DNA from: an uncultured Caldimonas sp.
GTDB lineage: Bacteria > Pseudomonadota > Gammaproteobacteria > Burkholderiales > Burkholderiaceae
Assembly (NCBI RefSeq): GCF_946480305.1
Contig: NZ_CAMLJQ010000021.1
Coordinates: forward strand, 7,201-71,200
Length of the DNA stretch: 64,000 bases
Direction of reading: 5' to 3'
The stretch's first letter is position 1, and each line of letters opens with the position of its first letter. The notes beneath the pieces are model-generated. The model worked only from the letters and a program-made list of their open reading frames with translations, searched no databases and was not told where the DNA came from. Made by a program: the position numbers and the translations under genes. This document shows positions 16,949 to 25,518 of the stretch, piece by piece.

Positions 16949-18841
16949 GTGTCTTTCAAAAGCAAGGGGTCGAACCAAAACAACGCGCCAGCGCAGACGG
17001 CCCATCTCACGCCAACTGACATCTCACGTGTGGATCCCGTTCGACGCTCGCTGATGCTTGCCGCAGGCTCAAGCGTGCTGCTGGCAGCGTGCGGTGGAGG
17101 CCAAGAGGACGGTACGTCGGAGAGTGAACAAGCCTTCGATGTCACGTCCGGGGGGCCTAGGAAGATCCTTGCCAGCGAGTGGGGCGCGCGGCGAGACTTA
17201 CTGGCGGCCCAAGCCATCGCCGAGTTGAACCAAAAAAATCCGATCGTGCCGGCGGACGCAACACCGGGGAAATTGATCGAGGCGATCAAAGAAGCCTTGA
17301 AGACCACGCCACCGCGGCCAGTCCGACTTCACAACGGCATCACCTGGATCGGCTCTCAGTTGAATCTGGCGTTGCCCGAGATCTCCAATCGCGCGCCGGT
17401 GGTCGTCTTTAGCGACGGCGATCACCACTTTGCAGGGCCTGCTGCGATTGATGTGTCGAAGCGCGCTTTTCACTTTTACGGCTGCGTCTTCACGCAGAAC
17501 GGCGACCAACTCAAAGCGTATGAGAACAAGGGGCTGGAGCTCTGGTACAACAAATTCCATGGGGCCGGTGGACGCGCCGTGCGCCTTATTGCGGTAACGA
17601 GCTCGGGCGCTTACAACCAAGCCGTAATCTGCTGGAATGAGTTCAGAGGGCTCGGGTACAGCCTTGAGGCTCACGCGCTAGAAAGCTCCCGCATTGAGAA
17701 CAACTACTCGAAATCGAGCGATGAGCATCGCAACTTTCAGATCTACAGCGCGTGGCATAGCCGGTTCACAGACAACCTGATCGTTTCGGGCGTGACAGGC
17801 ATCAACTTCCTGTTCAAAGCGGCTCGCTCTCCACTAGATGGAGAAGCGTATCCGTCTCGGCAGTCGTTCTTCGATGTGACCGTCGACAACAACACAATTC
17901 TCTCGACGACCGGTGAAGCGATAGGTTTCGATGTGCACGGGGACGATGCGCGGCTGCTTCCGATCATGGATCAACTGATGTTGGCGCGTGACCAGGCTAA
18001 CCACTATGGCAAGGTGGGCGACCCTCAGCAGCCTCAACTGCTCGTAAAGCTTCCAAGTGGAAGAACAAACTCCGAAGGGGAAAAGCTCTACCAGCACTAC
18101 TTCGTGTACTGGCTAACCTCCAACAGTATTGCTGGCAAATATGCACAGATATGGAGATGCGGATCCCACGGCGACGGATTTCTCACCTTCGCCTTGCGCT
18201 CGCCTCGCCAATCGTCAAACCGGATACTCAAAAGAGCGGAACTGGAGGACAGGCCCGCAGAACTGGCCCAGGAGGATTTCGACAGCATTCAAAACAACCA
18301 GCATGTGGCAATCGGTGCAATAGCGGCCAATATCAAAATCCGTGACAACTACATCGAGTGCAGTTCGTTCGGTGACCATATGTGGACTACCGCGGTATCA
18401 ATGTGGGGAGGCTGCACTGGGTTTGAGATCAGCGGCAATAAGCTGGTGCCTACCTCGGGCCTTCAGGACATGCACCGAGCGCACGCGGGCATCAGACTCA
18501 CTCATATGTCCGGCCTCCCGATTCGATCGTCCGACCACGTGCACAGCGGCAAGGAACTCCCGTTCTCCTCCGCAACACACTGGAACTCGCCGGTTGCATT
18601 TGGCAAAGTGCAAGACAACGATCTCGGAGGTTTGGGGCTGAGGCTCTTCAACCGAGCCTACTCCGGCGCGGGTGGAATCGTGCGTCACGACTACCCGGCG
18701 TTCCTGAGAGGGAACGTGAATATGTACGGGGGCGCGATAGACCACAGACCGTGGGTTGATCAGTCTGGGGCGGTCATCTACGGCGGATCGGTTGAGAACA
18801 CACCGGGACAGATGCAGACGTTCAAGATAACGACCGCGTAA
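16949..18841 (+). CDS. Tat-type lipoprotein with right-handed beta-helix-like fold
   Basis: The 630-residue protein starts at a GTG (16949) with a perfect AGGAGG five bases upstream. Residues 31-51 hold a twin-arginine signal joined to a lipobox (RRSLMLAAGSSVLLAAC). The rest consists of repeated N/D/G-rich strands (ENNYSKSSDEHRN, VTVDNNTILSTTGE, ISGNKLVPTSG, KVQDNDLGGLG), the pattern of pectate-lyase-like parallel beta-helices. No catalytic motif is certain. Codon use and GC are visibly lower than in neighbours, which suggests horizontal transfer. It is the last gene before the tmRNA. A polysaccharide-binding or -degrading role is possible but unproven. Confidence 0.75.
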   Translation: MSFKSKGSNQNNAPAQTAHLTPTDISRVDPVRRSLMLAAGSSVLLAACGGGQEDGTSESEQAFDVTSGGPRKILASEWGARRDLLAAQAIAELNQKNPIVPADATPGKLIEAIKEALKTTPPRPVRLHNGITWIGSQLNLALPEISNRAPVVVFSDGDHHFAGPAAIDVSKRAFHFYGCVFTQNGDQLKAYENKGLELWYNKFHGAGGRAVRLIAVTSSGAYNQAVICWNEFRGLGYSLEAHALESSRIENNYSKSSDEHRNFQIYSAWHSRFTDNLIVSGVTGINFLFKAARSPLDGEAYPSRQSFFDVTVDNNTILSTTGEAIGFDVHGDDARLLPIMDQLMLARDQANHYGKVGDPQQPQLLVKLPSGRTNSEGEKLYQHYFVYWLTSNSIAGKYAQIWRCGSHGDGFLTFALRSPRQSSNRILKRAELEDRPAELAQEDFDSIQNNQHVAIGAIAANIKIRDNYIECSSFGDHMWTTAVSMWGGCTGFEISGNKLVPTSGLQDMHRAHAGIRLTHMSGLPIRSSDHVHSGKELPFSSATHWNSPVAFGKVQDNDLGGLGLRLFNRAYSGAGGIVRHDYPAFLRGNVNMYGGAIDHRPWVDQSGAVIYGGSVENTPGQMQTFKITTA

Positions 18842-18899
18842 ATCGCTCGCCGCTTGGCGCTACAGGGGTGCATAGATGTAGGCCCCAGCCTTCCTGTTG

Positions 18900-19230
18900 C
18901 CGAGCCTGCGGACCACCGCAGGGGCTGGGGACCCTTGCGGGTCACTCCGAAGCGGGGTTCACGCCCGCTTCAGGTAAATGCTGTCGTTGGCACTTACGTG
19001 TGTGCTCTGCTTACGGCAGTCGCCTCTCGGATCGTCGATCTCCACGTCGATGCGCCGTCGAAACCGGTCGGCCCCACGAGCCTGCAGACGATGGATCTGC
19101 ACGCTGGTGGAGCCGGGGGGAATCGAACCCCCGTCCGACACACGTCAGCTTCGAGCTTCAGGGCAGGTCGCGGCCAGCCGCTTCGCACCCACACGATCAT
19201 TGAATGCGCAACTGCGGGCGACGAACCAGC
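18900..19230 (-). ncRNA. ssrA: Permuted two-piece tmRNA gene (beta-tmRNA type)
   Basis: On the minus strand the 3' half comes first. A T-arm and acceptor end (CGGGGGTTCGATTCC, then CGGCTCCACCA) finish with CCA at 19105. After a 29-base spacer with a hairpin (TGCAGA / TCTGCA), the 5' half starts at 19075 as GGGGCCGACCGGTTTCGACG; its GGGGCCG pairs with CGGCTCC of the other half. Downstream a resume codon opens the tag GCC AAC GAC AGC ATT TAC, giving ANDSIYLKRA before TGA. Hairpins GACCC-GCAA-GGGTC and CCTGCGG-TGGT-CCGCAGG follow at 18943-18905. The RNA rescues stalled ribosomes with SmpB; both pieces are processed from one precursor. The 5' limit (near 19230) and promoter are approximate. The tag lacks the usual final LAA or VAA. 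Confidence 0.88.
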
Positions 19231-19512
19231 CCTCGGTTGTGCGGTGTGAACAGGCCTTGCGGCCTGGGCACGTGCTGCTATTGACGCACACCCGCACGCT
19301 GGCCGGGCACCGTGAAGGAACGGATGATCGGAAACCCGAAATCGACCCCCACAGAAGCGAGATCTTCCGTGGCGCCAAGCCTGCTGGCGAAGAGAGCAGG
19401 CGATGACAGCGCCACCCGTCCGAGCCCTCTGGCGCATCAGGTGTTTCTCTCGCCGCTATAAATGCCCGTTCCTGGGGCTGCACGCGGCCCGGCTCACAAG
19501 GGAGTTTCACGA

Positions 19513-19866
19513 ATGGCAGAGACGAACAAGGCGATCCTGGAGAAGGCCAACGCGGCCATTGCTCGGGGCGACTTCGAAGGATTCCTGCAGTTCTGCACCG
19601 ACGACACGGTATGGATCTTCATCGGCGAGCGCACGCTGGTCGGTAAGGCGGCCGTGCGCGAATACATGCAGGCCACCTACAAGGAGCCCCCGAGTTTCCA
19701 TGTGGAGCACATGATCGCGGAGGGCGACTCGTTGGCCGCGCTCGGCGAGATCACGCTGAAGGACGAGAAGGGCCAGGCCACCCGCTACGCGTACTGCGAC
19801 GTCTGGCGGTTCCGCGATGGCAAGATGGCCGAGTTGCGCGCGTTCGTCGTTCCACCGGAAGCGTAG
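19513..19866 (+). CDS. SnoaL/NTF2-like protein
   Basis: The 117-residue protein MAETNKAILEKANAAIARGD... has the cone-shaped NTF2-like pattern: helix 1 (ILEKANAAIARGDFEGFLQF), the strand DDTVWIFIGE, then GKAAVREYMQ and the closing strands (YAYCDVWRFRDGKMAELRAF). Members are ketosteroid-isomerase-like enzymes or binding proteins, and this one has no assigned activity. GGGAG lies eight bases before the ATG. It follows the tmRNA promoter region on the other strand and is convergent with the AraC gene. Confidence 0.88.
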   Translation: MAETNKAILEKANAAIARGDFEGFLQFCTDDTVWIFIGERTLVGKAAVREYMQATYKEPPSFHVEHMIAEGDSLAALGEITLKDEKGQATRYAYCDVWRFRDGKMAELRAFVVPPEA

Positions 19867-19890
19867 TGCGCTGCGTCGAGTCAGCCGACG

Positions 19891-20775
19891 CTATGCCTGC
19901 AGCGGCAACCGGATCTCGGTGATCAGATCGCCCGGTGCCGTCGTGCGCGGGTCGTTCATGTATTCCTCCACCAGCGGTGCGTCGGCCGGTGCGAGGCCGG
20001 ACCCGACCAGCCAGGTGCCGTAGAGCCAGCGATACGCCTCGTGCATCGTGGCGTAGGGCCCGCGGTAGGTGAGCACGGCATACCAGCCGCCGCGAATCTG
20101 CACGTTGGCAAGCGGGGGCCCGGACTCGACGACGAGGCACGCCGCCGAGCGCAACTCGGGCTCCGGCGTGCACGCGGGATCGTCGCGGTACAGGCCGGCC
20201 ATGCGCAGCGGCGGGCGCACCTGGCCGCGGCTCAGGTGCCGGCCGAGCAGCGTTTCGAATGCACGGCCGATGCTCATGTACGAGCCGCGGTGTGCGAGCC
20301 CGATCGCTGCCAGCGCCGGCAGGTGCTCGACGCGCACGGGATGCGCCGCCGCAGATGCGGCGCGGGCCTGCCGGAACTCGACGTGTTGCCCCGCTTCGCG
20401 GAAGCGCGCCGGCGTCTGCCCATAGGCGGCCTTGAAGATGCGGGTGAAGGAGCTCACGTCTTCATAGCCGCAGCGGCGTGCCACCTTGGCGATGGGCAGG
20501 CGGGTGTGGGCCAGGTCGCCCGCGGCGCGGTGCAGCCGCAGGCGCTTGACGGAAGCAGCCAGCGTTTCGCCGTGCACCGCGTGGTAGATGCGGTGCCAGT
20601 GGTGCGGCGAGAGGCAGGCGATGTCGGCGAGCCGGTTGAGGTCGAGGTCGTCGTCCAGGTGGTCGTGGATGTATTCGGTCACGCGCCGCAGCTTGTCGGC
20701 GTGGTCGATGCGGCGCGTAGCCGTGCCCTCAGGAGCTGATGCCGATGCACAGGTCGATGGAGCCGTCCGGGCCAT
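19891..20775 (-). CDS. AraC-family regulator with C-terminal GyrI-like domain
   Basis: About 294 residues. The AraC double helix-turn-helix comes first (DKLRRVTEYIHDHLDDDLDL, then VARRCGYEDVSSFTRIFKAAYG). A GyrI-like small-molecule-binding domain follows (VEHLPALAAIGLAHRGSYMS to ITEIRLPLQA), the Rob/SoxS-GyrI architecture that senses hydrophobic compounds. I chose the ATG at 20775, which overlaps the upstream GyrI-like gene by 47 bases; a start closer to the HTH with a non-ATG codon is possible. The overlap suggests one transcript with that gene. Confidence 0.82.
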   Translation of the reverse strand: MARTAPSTCASASAPEGTATRRIDHADKLRRVTEYIHDHLDDDLDLNRLADIACLSPHHWHRIYHAVHGETLAASVKRLRLHRAAGDLAHTRLPIAKVARRCGYEDVSSFTRIFKAAYGQTPARFREAGQHVEFRQARAASAAAHPVRVEHLPALAAIGLAHRGSYMSIGRAFETLLGRHLSRGQVRPPLRMAGLYRDDPACTPEPELRSAACLVVESGPPLANVQIRGGWYAVLTYRGPYATMHEAYRWLYGTWLVGSGLAPADAPLVEEYMNDPRTTAPGDLITEIRLPLQA

Positions 20776-21193
20776 AGCGCTCGTAGTCTGCGAGATAGGT
20801 CTTGGGGAGTTCGTCGTGCGCCCAGACGCGTTGCCACGCGGCGCCGACCAGATCGTGCCGGCCATTCTCGACCACAAAGCGTGCGCGCCGCGACGGTGCC
20901 ACGAACACCGACACCATGCCTGGCGGCACCTGCGGGCGGCCCCGCACGGGGCACCCAATGACCAGCGAATACTGGCCCAGGTTGTCGATGCCTTCATGCT
21001 CGAAGTGGGTGTAGACCGCGATCACGTCGCCGCCCACGCGTTGCGGGACCTGGGCCACCACCTTCTGTGCGCTGAACCGGCGCCAGTGGTCGGGGATGGT
21101 GCGCATGGCTTCGTCGTTGGACGTGCGCAGCGCGATGCCGATCACGAGCAGCGGATCGCGCTGGTCGAAGAAAGTGATGTCGTCCGTGTTCAC
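20729..21193 (-). CDS. GyrI-like effector-binding domain protein
   Basis: The 154-residue protein starts at a GTG (21193; VNTDDITFFDQRDPLLVIGI) with AAGGA seven bases upstream. It is a stand-alone GyrI/AraC-type ligand-binding domain: VIGIALRTSNDEAMRTIPDHW at the start and GSIDLCIGISS at the end. Such proteins bind or hydrolyse small toxic molecules. It overlaps the AraC/GyrI regulator downstream, so sensor and regulator are probably made together. Confidence 0.82.
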   Translation of the reverse strand: MNTDDITFFDQRDPLLVIGIALRTSNDEAMRTIPDHWRRFSAQKVVAQVPQRVGGDVIAVYTHFEHEGIDNLGQYSLVIGCPVRGRPQVPPGMVSVFVAPSRRARFVVENGRHDLVGAAWQRVWAHDELPKTYLADYERYGPDGSIDLCIGISS

Positions 21194-21344
21194 GGGCAGG
21201 GTCCTTGTCGTGAAGATGAAGACACCATGGTGCTGCGAGGCGACTTGACGATTCTTGCGGACTTGGTGGCGCGAGGCTCCTCGCACGGGACCGTACGGGG
21301 CATGCTTGAAAATGCCCGACGTTCGCCCGAGCCGGAGCCATCCC

Positions 21345-22457
21345 ATGCCACCCACCCAAGCCTTGCAAATCTCTGCCGTCCAAGCCGGGCCTGCGCTGAC
21401 GCCGGCACAGAAGCGGTTCAACACGCTGATCCGCCAGATCGAAAAGGCACGCCAGACGCTGGCCGCGTGGCAAGACGGCATCGCAATGTATCGACGGGCG
21501 CACGCAGAGGTGCTGCAACCGCTGCAGGACGAATTGCTCGCCGGGCACAGGCAATGGGTGCTGGCGTTGGATGCAGCGCTTGGGCGACCAGGCTGGACCA
21601 AGGCCGAGCGCACCACGTTGCGCGAGTTGCTGTGCGAAGCCGCAGGCGAGTTGCTGGACGGCGGCGGCGAGGACGAGGAGATGAAAGCGTTGTTCAACAA
21701 GCATGCCGATGTCGACTTCGATACCGAGCAGCGCGACGCCATGCGCACGATGAAGAGCCTGGCCGAAGCGATGACCGGCCTGGATCTGGGTGACGACGAG
21801 AGCCTCGAAAGCGATGCAGACCTGATCGCCCGGATGCGACAGGGCCTGCAGGAGCAGGCAGCGGCCGAAGAGGCCGGGCAGGCCGAGCGCGCCGCGAAGG
21901 CCGTGCCGCGCCGCAAGAGTGCCGCACAGCAACGGCGCGAAGCCGAAGCGCAGCAGGCCACGCAATCGGTGCGCGAGATCTACCGCAAGCTGGCCAGCGC
22001 CTTGCACCCGGACCGCTAGACGGACGAGCGGCAACGCGAAGCCAAGACCGCACTGATGCAGCGGGTGAACCAGGCCTACGAGGCGCAGGATCTGCTGACG
22101 CTGCTGGAGCTGCAACTGCAGATCGAGCAGATCGACGAGAGCCACATCGCCAACGCCGGCGAGCAGCGGCTGAAGCACTACAACAAGGTGCTGGGCGAGC
22201 AGCTGGCGGAGCTCAAGGCCGAAGCGCAGCACATCGAGATGGGCTTTTGCATGGAGTTCGGCCTGGAGCCTGGCTGGGGGTTGAACCCGCGCAAGCTAGG
22301 CCAGGTGCTCGAGCAGACCAGCCGCCAGTGGCGCGCTGAGCTGAGCGCGCAGCAGCGCGAGCTGCGCATGCTTGGCGACACGGCCACGACCAAGCGCTGG
22401 CTGAAGCGCGTGCGGCAAGAGCGCCGCGAAGACGAGCTTGATTTCTTGCCGTTCTGA
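21345..22457 (+). pseudogene. J-domain protein gene interrupted by an in-frame amber codon
   Basis: Two open stretches in the same frame, 21345-22016 and 22020-22457, are separated by a single TAG at 22017. Reading through gives 370 residues with a helical, charged N-terminus and a J-domain-like region (QSVREIYRKLASALHPDR, stop, TDERQREAKTALMQRVNQAYEA). The stop comes directly after the HPD motif that contacts Hsp70, where Glu (GAG) would be usual, and the following helix is intact. So one G-to-T change explains the break. It may be a recent nonsense mutation, a sequencing error or a readthrough site. Confidence 0.8.
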
Positions 22458-22482
22458 GCGTCGCCAGACCTGACGCCTTGCG

Positions 22483-23370
22483 TCAGGCACCGGGCCTGCG
22501 CCAACGGCGCAGGTGTTCGTTCACGCTCTGCAGGATCACCCGCTCCAGCTCGCTTGCTGGCCCGTGGGCCGGCGATACGCCACGAAAGAACTGCAGATGG
22601 ATGGAAGGCAACGGCGGCAGGCGACTTGTCGTTCGCAGTCCGGCCGGCAGTCCCGCACGGGTTCGCACGGTGTAGCCGAGCCCTGCCTTCACGATAGCCC
22701 ACACCCCAGCCAGGCTCGGGCTGGTGGCGACCACCCGCCAACGCACGCCCGCGGCGTCGAGCGCGTCGGTGGCGGCACTGCGCATCAGGCATGGGGCTTC
22801 GAGCGCGACCAGGGGCACCACCTCGTCGCCTGCGATGCGCGGTGCTCCGCGAACGGGGCCGACCCAGCACAGCGGCAACGAGCCGACGGTCGTCGAGTCG
22901 GCGGCAACATCGGGCTGCTGCCATGCAAGCACCAGATCGAGCGCCCCGCTTTGCACCCCTTGGATCAGCCGTGCATTGCGCGCCAAAGTCAGTTCGACAC
23001 GCACACCTGGGTGCAACCGCGTGAACCGGTTGAGCACGTCGCTCAACAGGCCTTCGCCGAAGTCTTCCTGCAAGCCCAGCCGCACGTGCTCCTGCACGCC
23101 GGCGCCCTTGAGCGCGGCGACAGCGTCGTCGTTCAGTTCGAGCAGGCGGCGCGCGTAGCTCAACAGCACTTCACCGGCGGGGGTGGGCACCAACCGCCTG
23201 CCCGACTTTCGCAAGATGGGCGCGCCCACCTGCTCCTCCAGCTTCTTCAGGTGCATGCTGATGGCAGACGTGGAGCGGTGCAGCCGGTCCGCGGCTTTTG
23301 CGAAGCTGCCCAGTTCCACGCCAGTTGCATAGCTGCGCAGGTCGTCCAGGTCGAAGGTGGTAAAGGGCAT
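22483..23370 (-). CDS. LysR-family transcriptional regulator
   Basis: The 295-residue protein has the N-terminal helix-turn-helix (YATGVELGSFAKAADRLHRS, TSAISMHLKKLEEQVGAPIL) and a C-terminal effector domain. It is divergent from the carboxymuconolactone-decarboxylase-like and tautomerase genes. A 21-base dyad lies in the 100-base space between them, as expected when a LysR protein controls the divergent operon and itself. Confidence 0.92.
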   Translation of the reverse strand: MPFTTFDLDDLRSYATGVELGSFAKAADRLHRSTSAISMHLKKLEEQVGAPILRKSGRRLVPTPAGEVLLSYARRLLELNDDAVAALKGAGVQEHVRLGLQEDFGEGLLSDVLNRFTRLHPGVRVELTLARNARLIQGVQSGALDLVLAWQQPDVAADSTTVGSLPLCWVGPVRGAPRIAGDEVVPLVALEAPCLMRSAATDALDAAGVRWRVVATSPSLAGVWAIVKAGLGYTVRTRAGLPAGLRTTSRLPPLPSIHLQFFRGVSPAHGPASELERVILQSVNEHLRRWRRPGA

Positions 23371-23386
23371 GTGTGTCGTCCCGATT

Positions 23387-23407
23387 TTCTGAACTGTCGG
23401 TTCAGAA
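23387..23407. promoter_or_regulatory. LysR-type operator, perfect 8+8 inverted repeat
   Basis: TTCTGAAC, five bases, GTTCAGAA: perfect arms in the divergent region, and a third half-site TTCAGAA follows at 23418-23424. This fits a LysR recognition site plus activation half-site before the + strand operon. Confidence 0.65.
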
Positions 23408-23470
23408 GTTTCCGATATTCAGAAGGATCTTGCATCGCTAACGTGTCCCCATCGACACGAAAGGACCGTG

Positions 23471-23797
23471 ATGAACGATGCAAACCCGAGCCATGGCCGC
23501 CAGACTTTTGGTGAGCATGCCGCGAAGCTGGGCGAACTGACCGACGACGTCCTGTTCGGTGACGTGTGGGAGCGCCCGCAGTTGAGCAAGCGAGACCGCA
23601 GCCTGATCACCGTGGCCGCGTTGGTGGCCCTGTACCGGCTGGAGCAGTTGCCGTTTCACCTGCAACGGGGGCTGGACAACGGCCTCAGCCGCGAGGAGCT
23701 GTTCGAAGCCATCACGCACCTCGCGTTCTATTCGGGCTGGCCCACCGCCGCGTCCGCGGTGAAGCTGGTGCCCGAGCCTGTGCCATCCGGCGCATAG
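23471..23797 (+). CDS. Carboxymuconolactone decarboxylase-family protein
   Basis: The 108-residue protein has the AhpD/CMD helical pattern (LSKRDRSLITVAALVALYRL, LPFHLQRGLDNGLSREELFEAITHLAFYSGWP). The CxxC of AhpD-type peroxidases is absent, so it fits the decarboxylase-like or unassigned branch. AAGGA is five bases before the ATG at 23471. It forms an operon with the tautomerase gene eight bases downstream and is likely switched by the divergent LysR protein. Confidence 0.9.
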   Translation: MNDANPSHGRQTFGEHAAKLGELTDDVLFGDVWERPQLSKRDRSLITVAALVALYRLEQLPFHLQRGLDNGLSREELFEAITHLAFYSGWPTAASAVKLVPEPVPSGA

Positions 23798-23805
23798 GAG
23801 CAGCC

Positions 23806-24192
23806 ATGCCGTACGCGCGCATCTCGCTGCTGAAGGGCAAGCCGAAGGCCTATCTGCAGGCCGTGTCCGCGAGCCTGCAAAGGGCGCTGGTCGAAACCTT
23901 TCAGGTGCCGGAGGGCGATCAGTTCCAGGTGTTCCACCAGCTGGAGCACGAGGAGCTGGTGTTCGACCGGCACTACCTGGGCGGGCCCCGGTCGGACGAC
24001 TTCCTGCTGATCGCCATCACGGCCGGGCGGCCTCGCGACACCGCCACCAAGCGAGCGTTCTATCGCTGCCTGGTGCAACGACTGGCAGAGTCGCCGGGCA
24101 TTCAAGGCCGCGACGTGATGGTGGTGATCAACACGACCGGGCTCGACGACTGGTCGTTCGGCGATGGTCGGGCGACGTTGCTGGAGGGGTAG
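23806..24192 (+). CDS. Tautomerase-family protein
   Basis: The 128-residue protein begins MPYARISLLKG: after removal of Met the N-terminal Pro is the general base of the 4-oxalocrotonate tautomerase/MIF superfamily. The chain is longer than the 62-residue 4-OT, with two beta-alpha-beta units (FQVFHQLEHEELVFD, DVMVVINTTGLDDWSFG), as in the cis-CaaD/Tautomerase_2 group. TAGGAG precedes the ATG. With the CMD-like gene it suggests handling of a small keto or enol acid, an inference. Confidence 0.88.
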   Translation: MPYARISLLKGKPKAYLQAVSASLQRALVETFQVPEGDQFQVFHQLEHEELVFDRHYLGGPRSDDFLLIAITAGRPRDTATKRAFYRCLVQRLAESPGIQGRDVMVVINTTGLDDWSFGDGRATLLEG

Positions 24193-24278
24193 ACGCAGTG
24201 CGAGCGGCCATGGGCGGGTCTATCGCAGTATCCGCGTGAGGCCGCCGCCGTCGATGCCGTTCTGCTTCGCGTACTCGA

Positions 24279-24294
24279 GGCGGGAAGACCCGCC
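24279..24294. terminator. GC hairpin between convergent tautomerase and LuxR-hydrolase genes
   Basis: GGCGGG-AAGA-CCCGCC forms a six-pair stem with a four-base loop. A wider inverted repeat (GGGCGGGTCT at 24212-24221, AGACCCGCCC at 24286-24295) could compete with it. Neither has a T-run. Confidence 0.4.
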
Positions 24295-24308
24295 CGTGCC
24301 TGGGGTGG

Positions 24309-25391
24309 TCAGGGAGCGCGTCGCCCCAGCCCGTTTTCGCGCGCCAGCACGATGGCCTGGGCGCGGCCCTCCACCTCCAGCCGGTCGAACAGCTGGGTGA
24401 TGTGGTTGCGCACGGTTTTCTCGGCCAGGCCCAGCACCGCGGCGATCTGCGCGTTGTCGCGCCCCTGCGCCATCAGGTCGAGCAGGCCCAGCAGGCGGGG
24501 TGACAGGCCGGCGATGCGTTCGTCGCTGCCCTGGCTCGCCGCGGTGGGCGGCAGGAAGGCTTCGATCGCCGCCAGCGCGCGTGCCCAGCCGGGTTCGTGC
24601 TCGAGCAGCAGGTGGTTGTCGCTGTCGATGGGCACGAACTCGGCATTGGGCAGGTGGGCCGCCAGGTAGCGGCCTTCGTCGAACGGCACGCGCACGTCAC
24701 GCGTGCTGTGCAACACCAGCGCGGGGCAGCGCACGCGCGGCAGCAGCGCGGTGACGTCGATCTCGGCAAAGGTGCGCATGAAGCCGGCGGCGTTCTCGGG
24801 CGAGGTGGAGATGCGCTTGAGCTCGTTGAACCACTGGTGCTGTTCGGGCTTGCCGCCGGGAATGAATTGCGTGGTGAAGAACTGGCGGTACGACGGGTCG
24901 GCCTTGCCCCAGCCGAGCTCGGCCATGCGCACCATCATGTTCGCCTCTTCTACCTGCTGCGGGCTGCTGGCGCGCACGAGGCGCCCGCGTGCATAGCCGC
25001 CATGCAGTACCAGGTGGCTCACGCGTTCGGGGTGGCGGGCGGCGTAGGCGATGGCCACCGCCGCGCCTTGCGAAATGCCCAGCAGCGCGAAGCGCTCGCT
25101 GCCCAGGGCGTCCACCACGGTCTCGAGGTCGTCGACCCAGCTGTCGAAGCTGAGCGAAGGCACGTGCCAGTCGCTCAGGCCGCAACCGCGTTCGTCGAAG
25201 CGCACCAGGCGGTAGCGCGACGACAGGTCGTGCAGCATGTGCCGCCACACGGGGCTGTCCCAGTCGTGCTCGATGTGCGAGAACCAGGTGGCGGCCTTGA
25301 TCAGCACCGGCCCGGTGCCCGATGCCGCATAGGCCAGGCGGGTGCCGTCGCGGCTGCGGGCAAAGCGGATCTGTTGGGTGGGCTCGGGCAT
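24309..25391 (-). CDS. Alpha/beta-hydrolase fused to a LuxR-type helix-turn-helix
   Basis: The 360-residue protein has an alpha/beta-hydrolase domain (1-275): nucleophile elbow GISQGAA, acid in HSTRDVRVPFDEG and histidine in DSDNHLLLEH. The C-terminal LuxR helix-turn-helix is at about 290-350 (LSPRLLGLLDLMAQGRDN, AQIAAVLGLAEKTVRNHITQ). The full triad suggests it may bind or turn over its ligand. The ATG at 25391 (MPEPTQQIRFARS) is the family start. It is divergent from the membrane protein at 25519, its possible target. Confidence 0.88.
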   Translation of the reverse strand: MPEPTQQIRFARSRDGTRLAYAASGTGPVLIKAATWFSHIEHDWDSPVWRHMLHDLSSRYRLVRFDERGCGLSDWHVPSLSFDSWVDDLETVVDALGSERFALLGISQGAAVAIAYAARHPERVSHLVLHGGYARGRLVRASSPQQVEEANMMVRMAELGWGKADPSYRQFFTTQFIPGGKPEQHQWFNELKRISTSPENAAGFMRTFAEIDVTALLPRVRCPALVLHSTRDVRVPFDEGRYLAAHLPNAEFVPIDSDNHLLLEHEPGWARALAAIEAFLPPTAASQGSDERIAGLSPRLLGLLDLMAQGRDNAQIAAVLGLAEKTVRNHITQLFDRLEVEGRAQAIVLARENGLGRRAP

Positions 25392-25518
25392 GGCTGCGGC
25401 GATTCTCACATGGGGCCTGCCGCATGCGCCCACGGCCCGACCCTTGGGACTGGTGCCCCACGGCAGGCGCGCGTCGATCTGCGACACTGCGGCCGAATCA
25501 TTCGCCACCACCTCGACC

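Noticed and set aside
18842..19512. Island or prophage attachment at the tmRNA gene
   Set aside because: No integrase and no second copy of the tmRNA 3' end are visible in the window.
24193..24308. A short minus-strand stretch reading YAKQNGIDGGGLTRILR before a stop
   Set aside because: Looks protein-like but has no start codon and overlaps the hairpin between convergent genes; too short to support.
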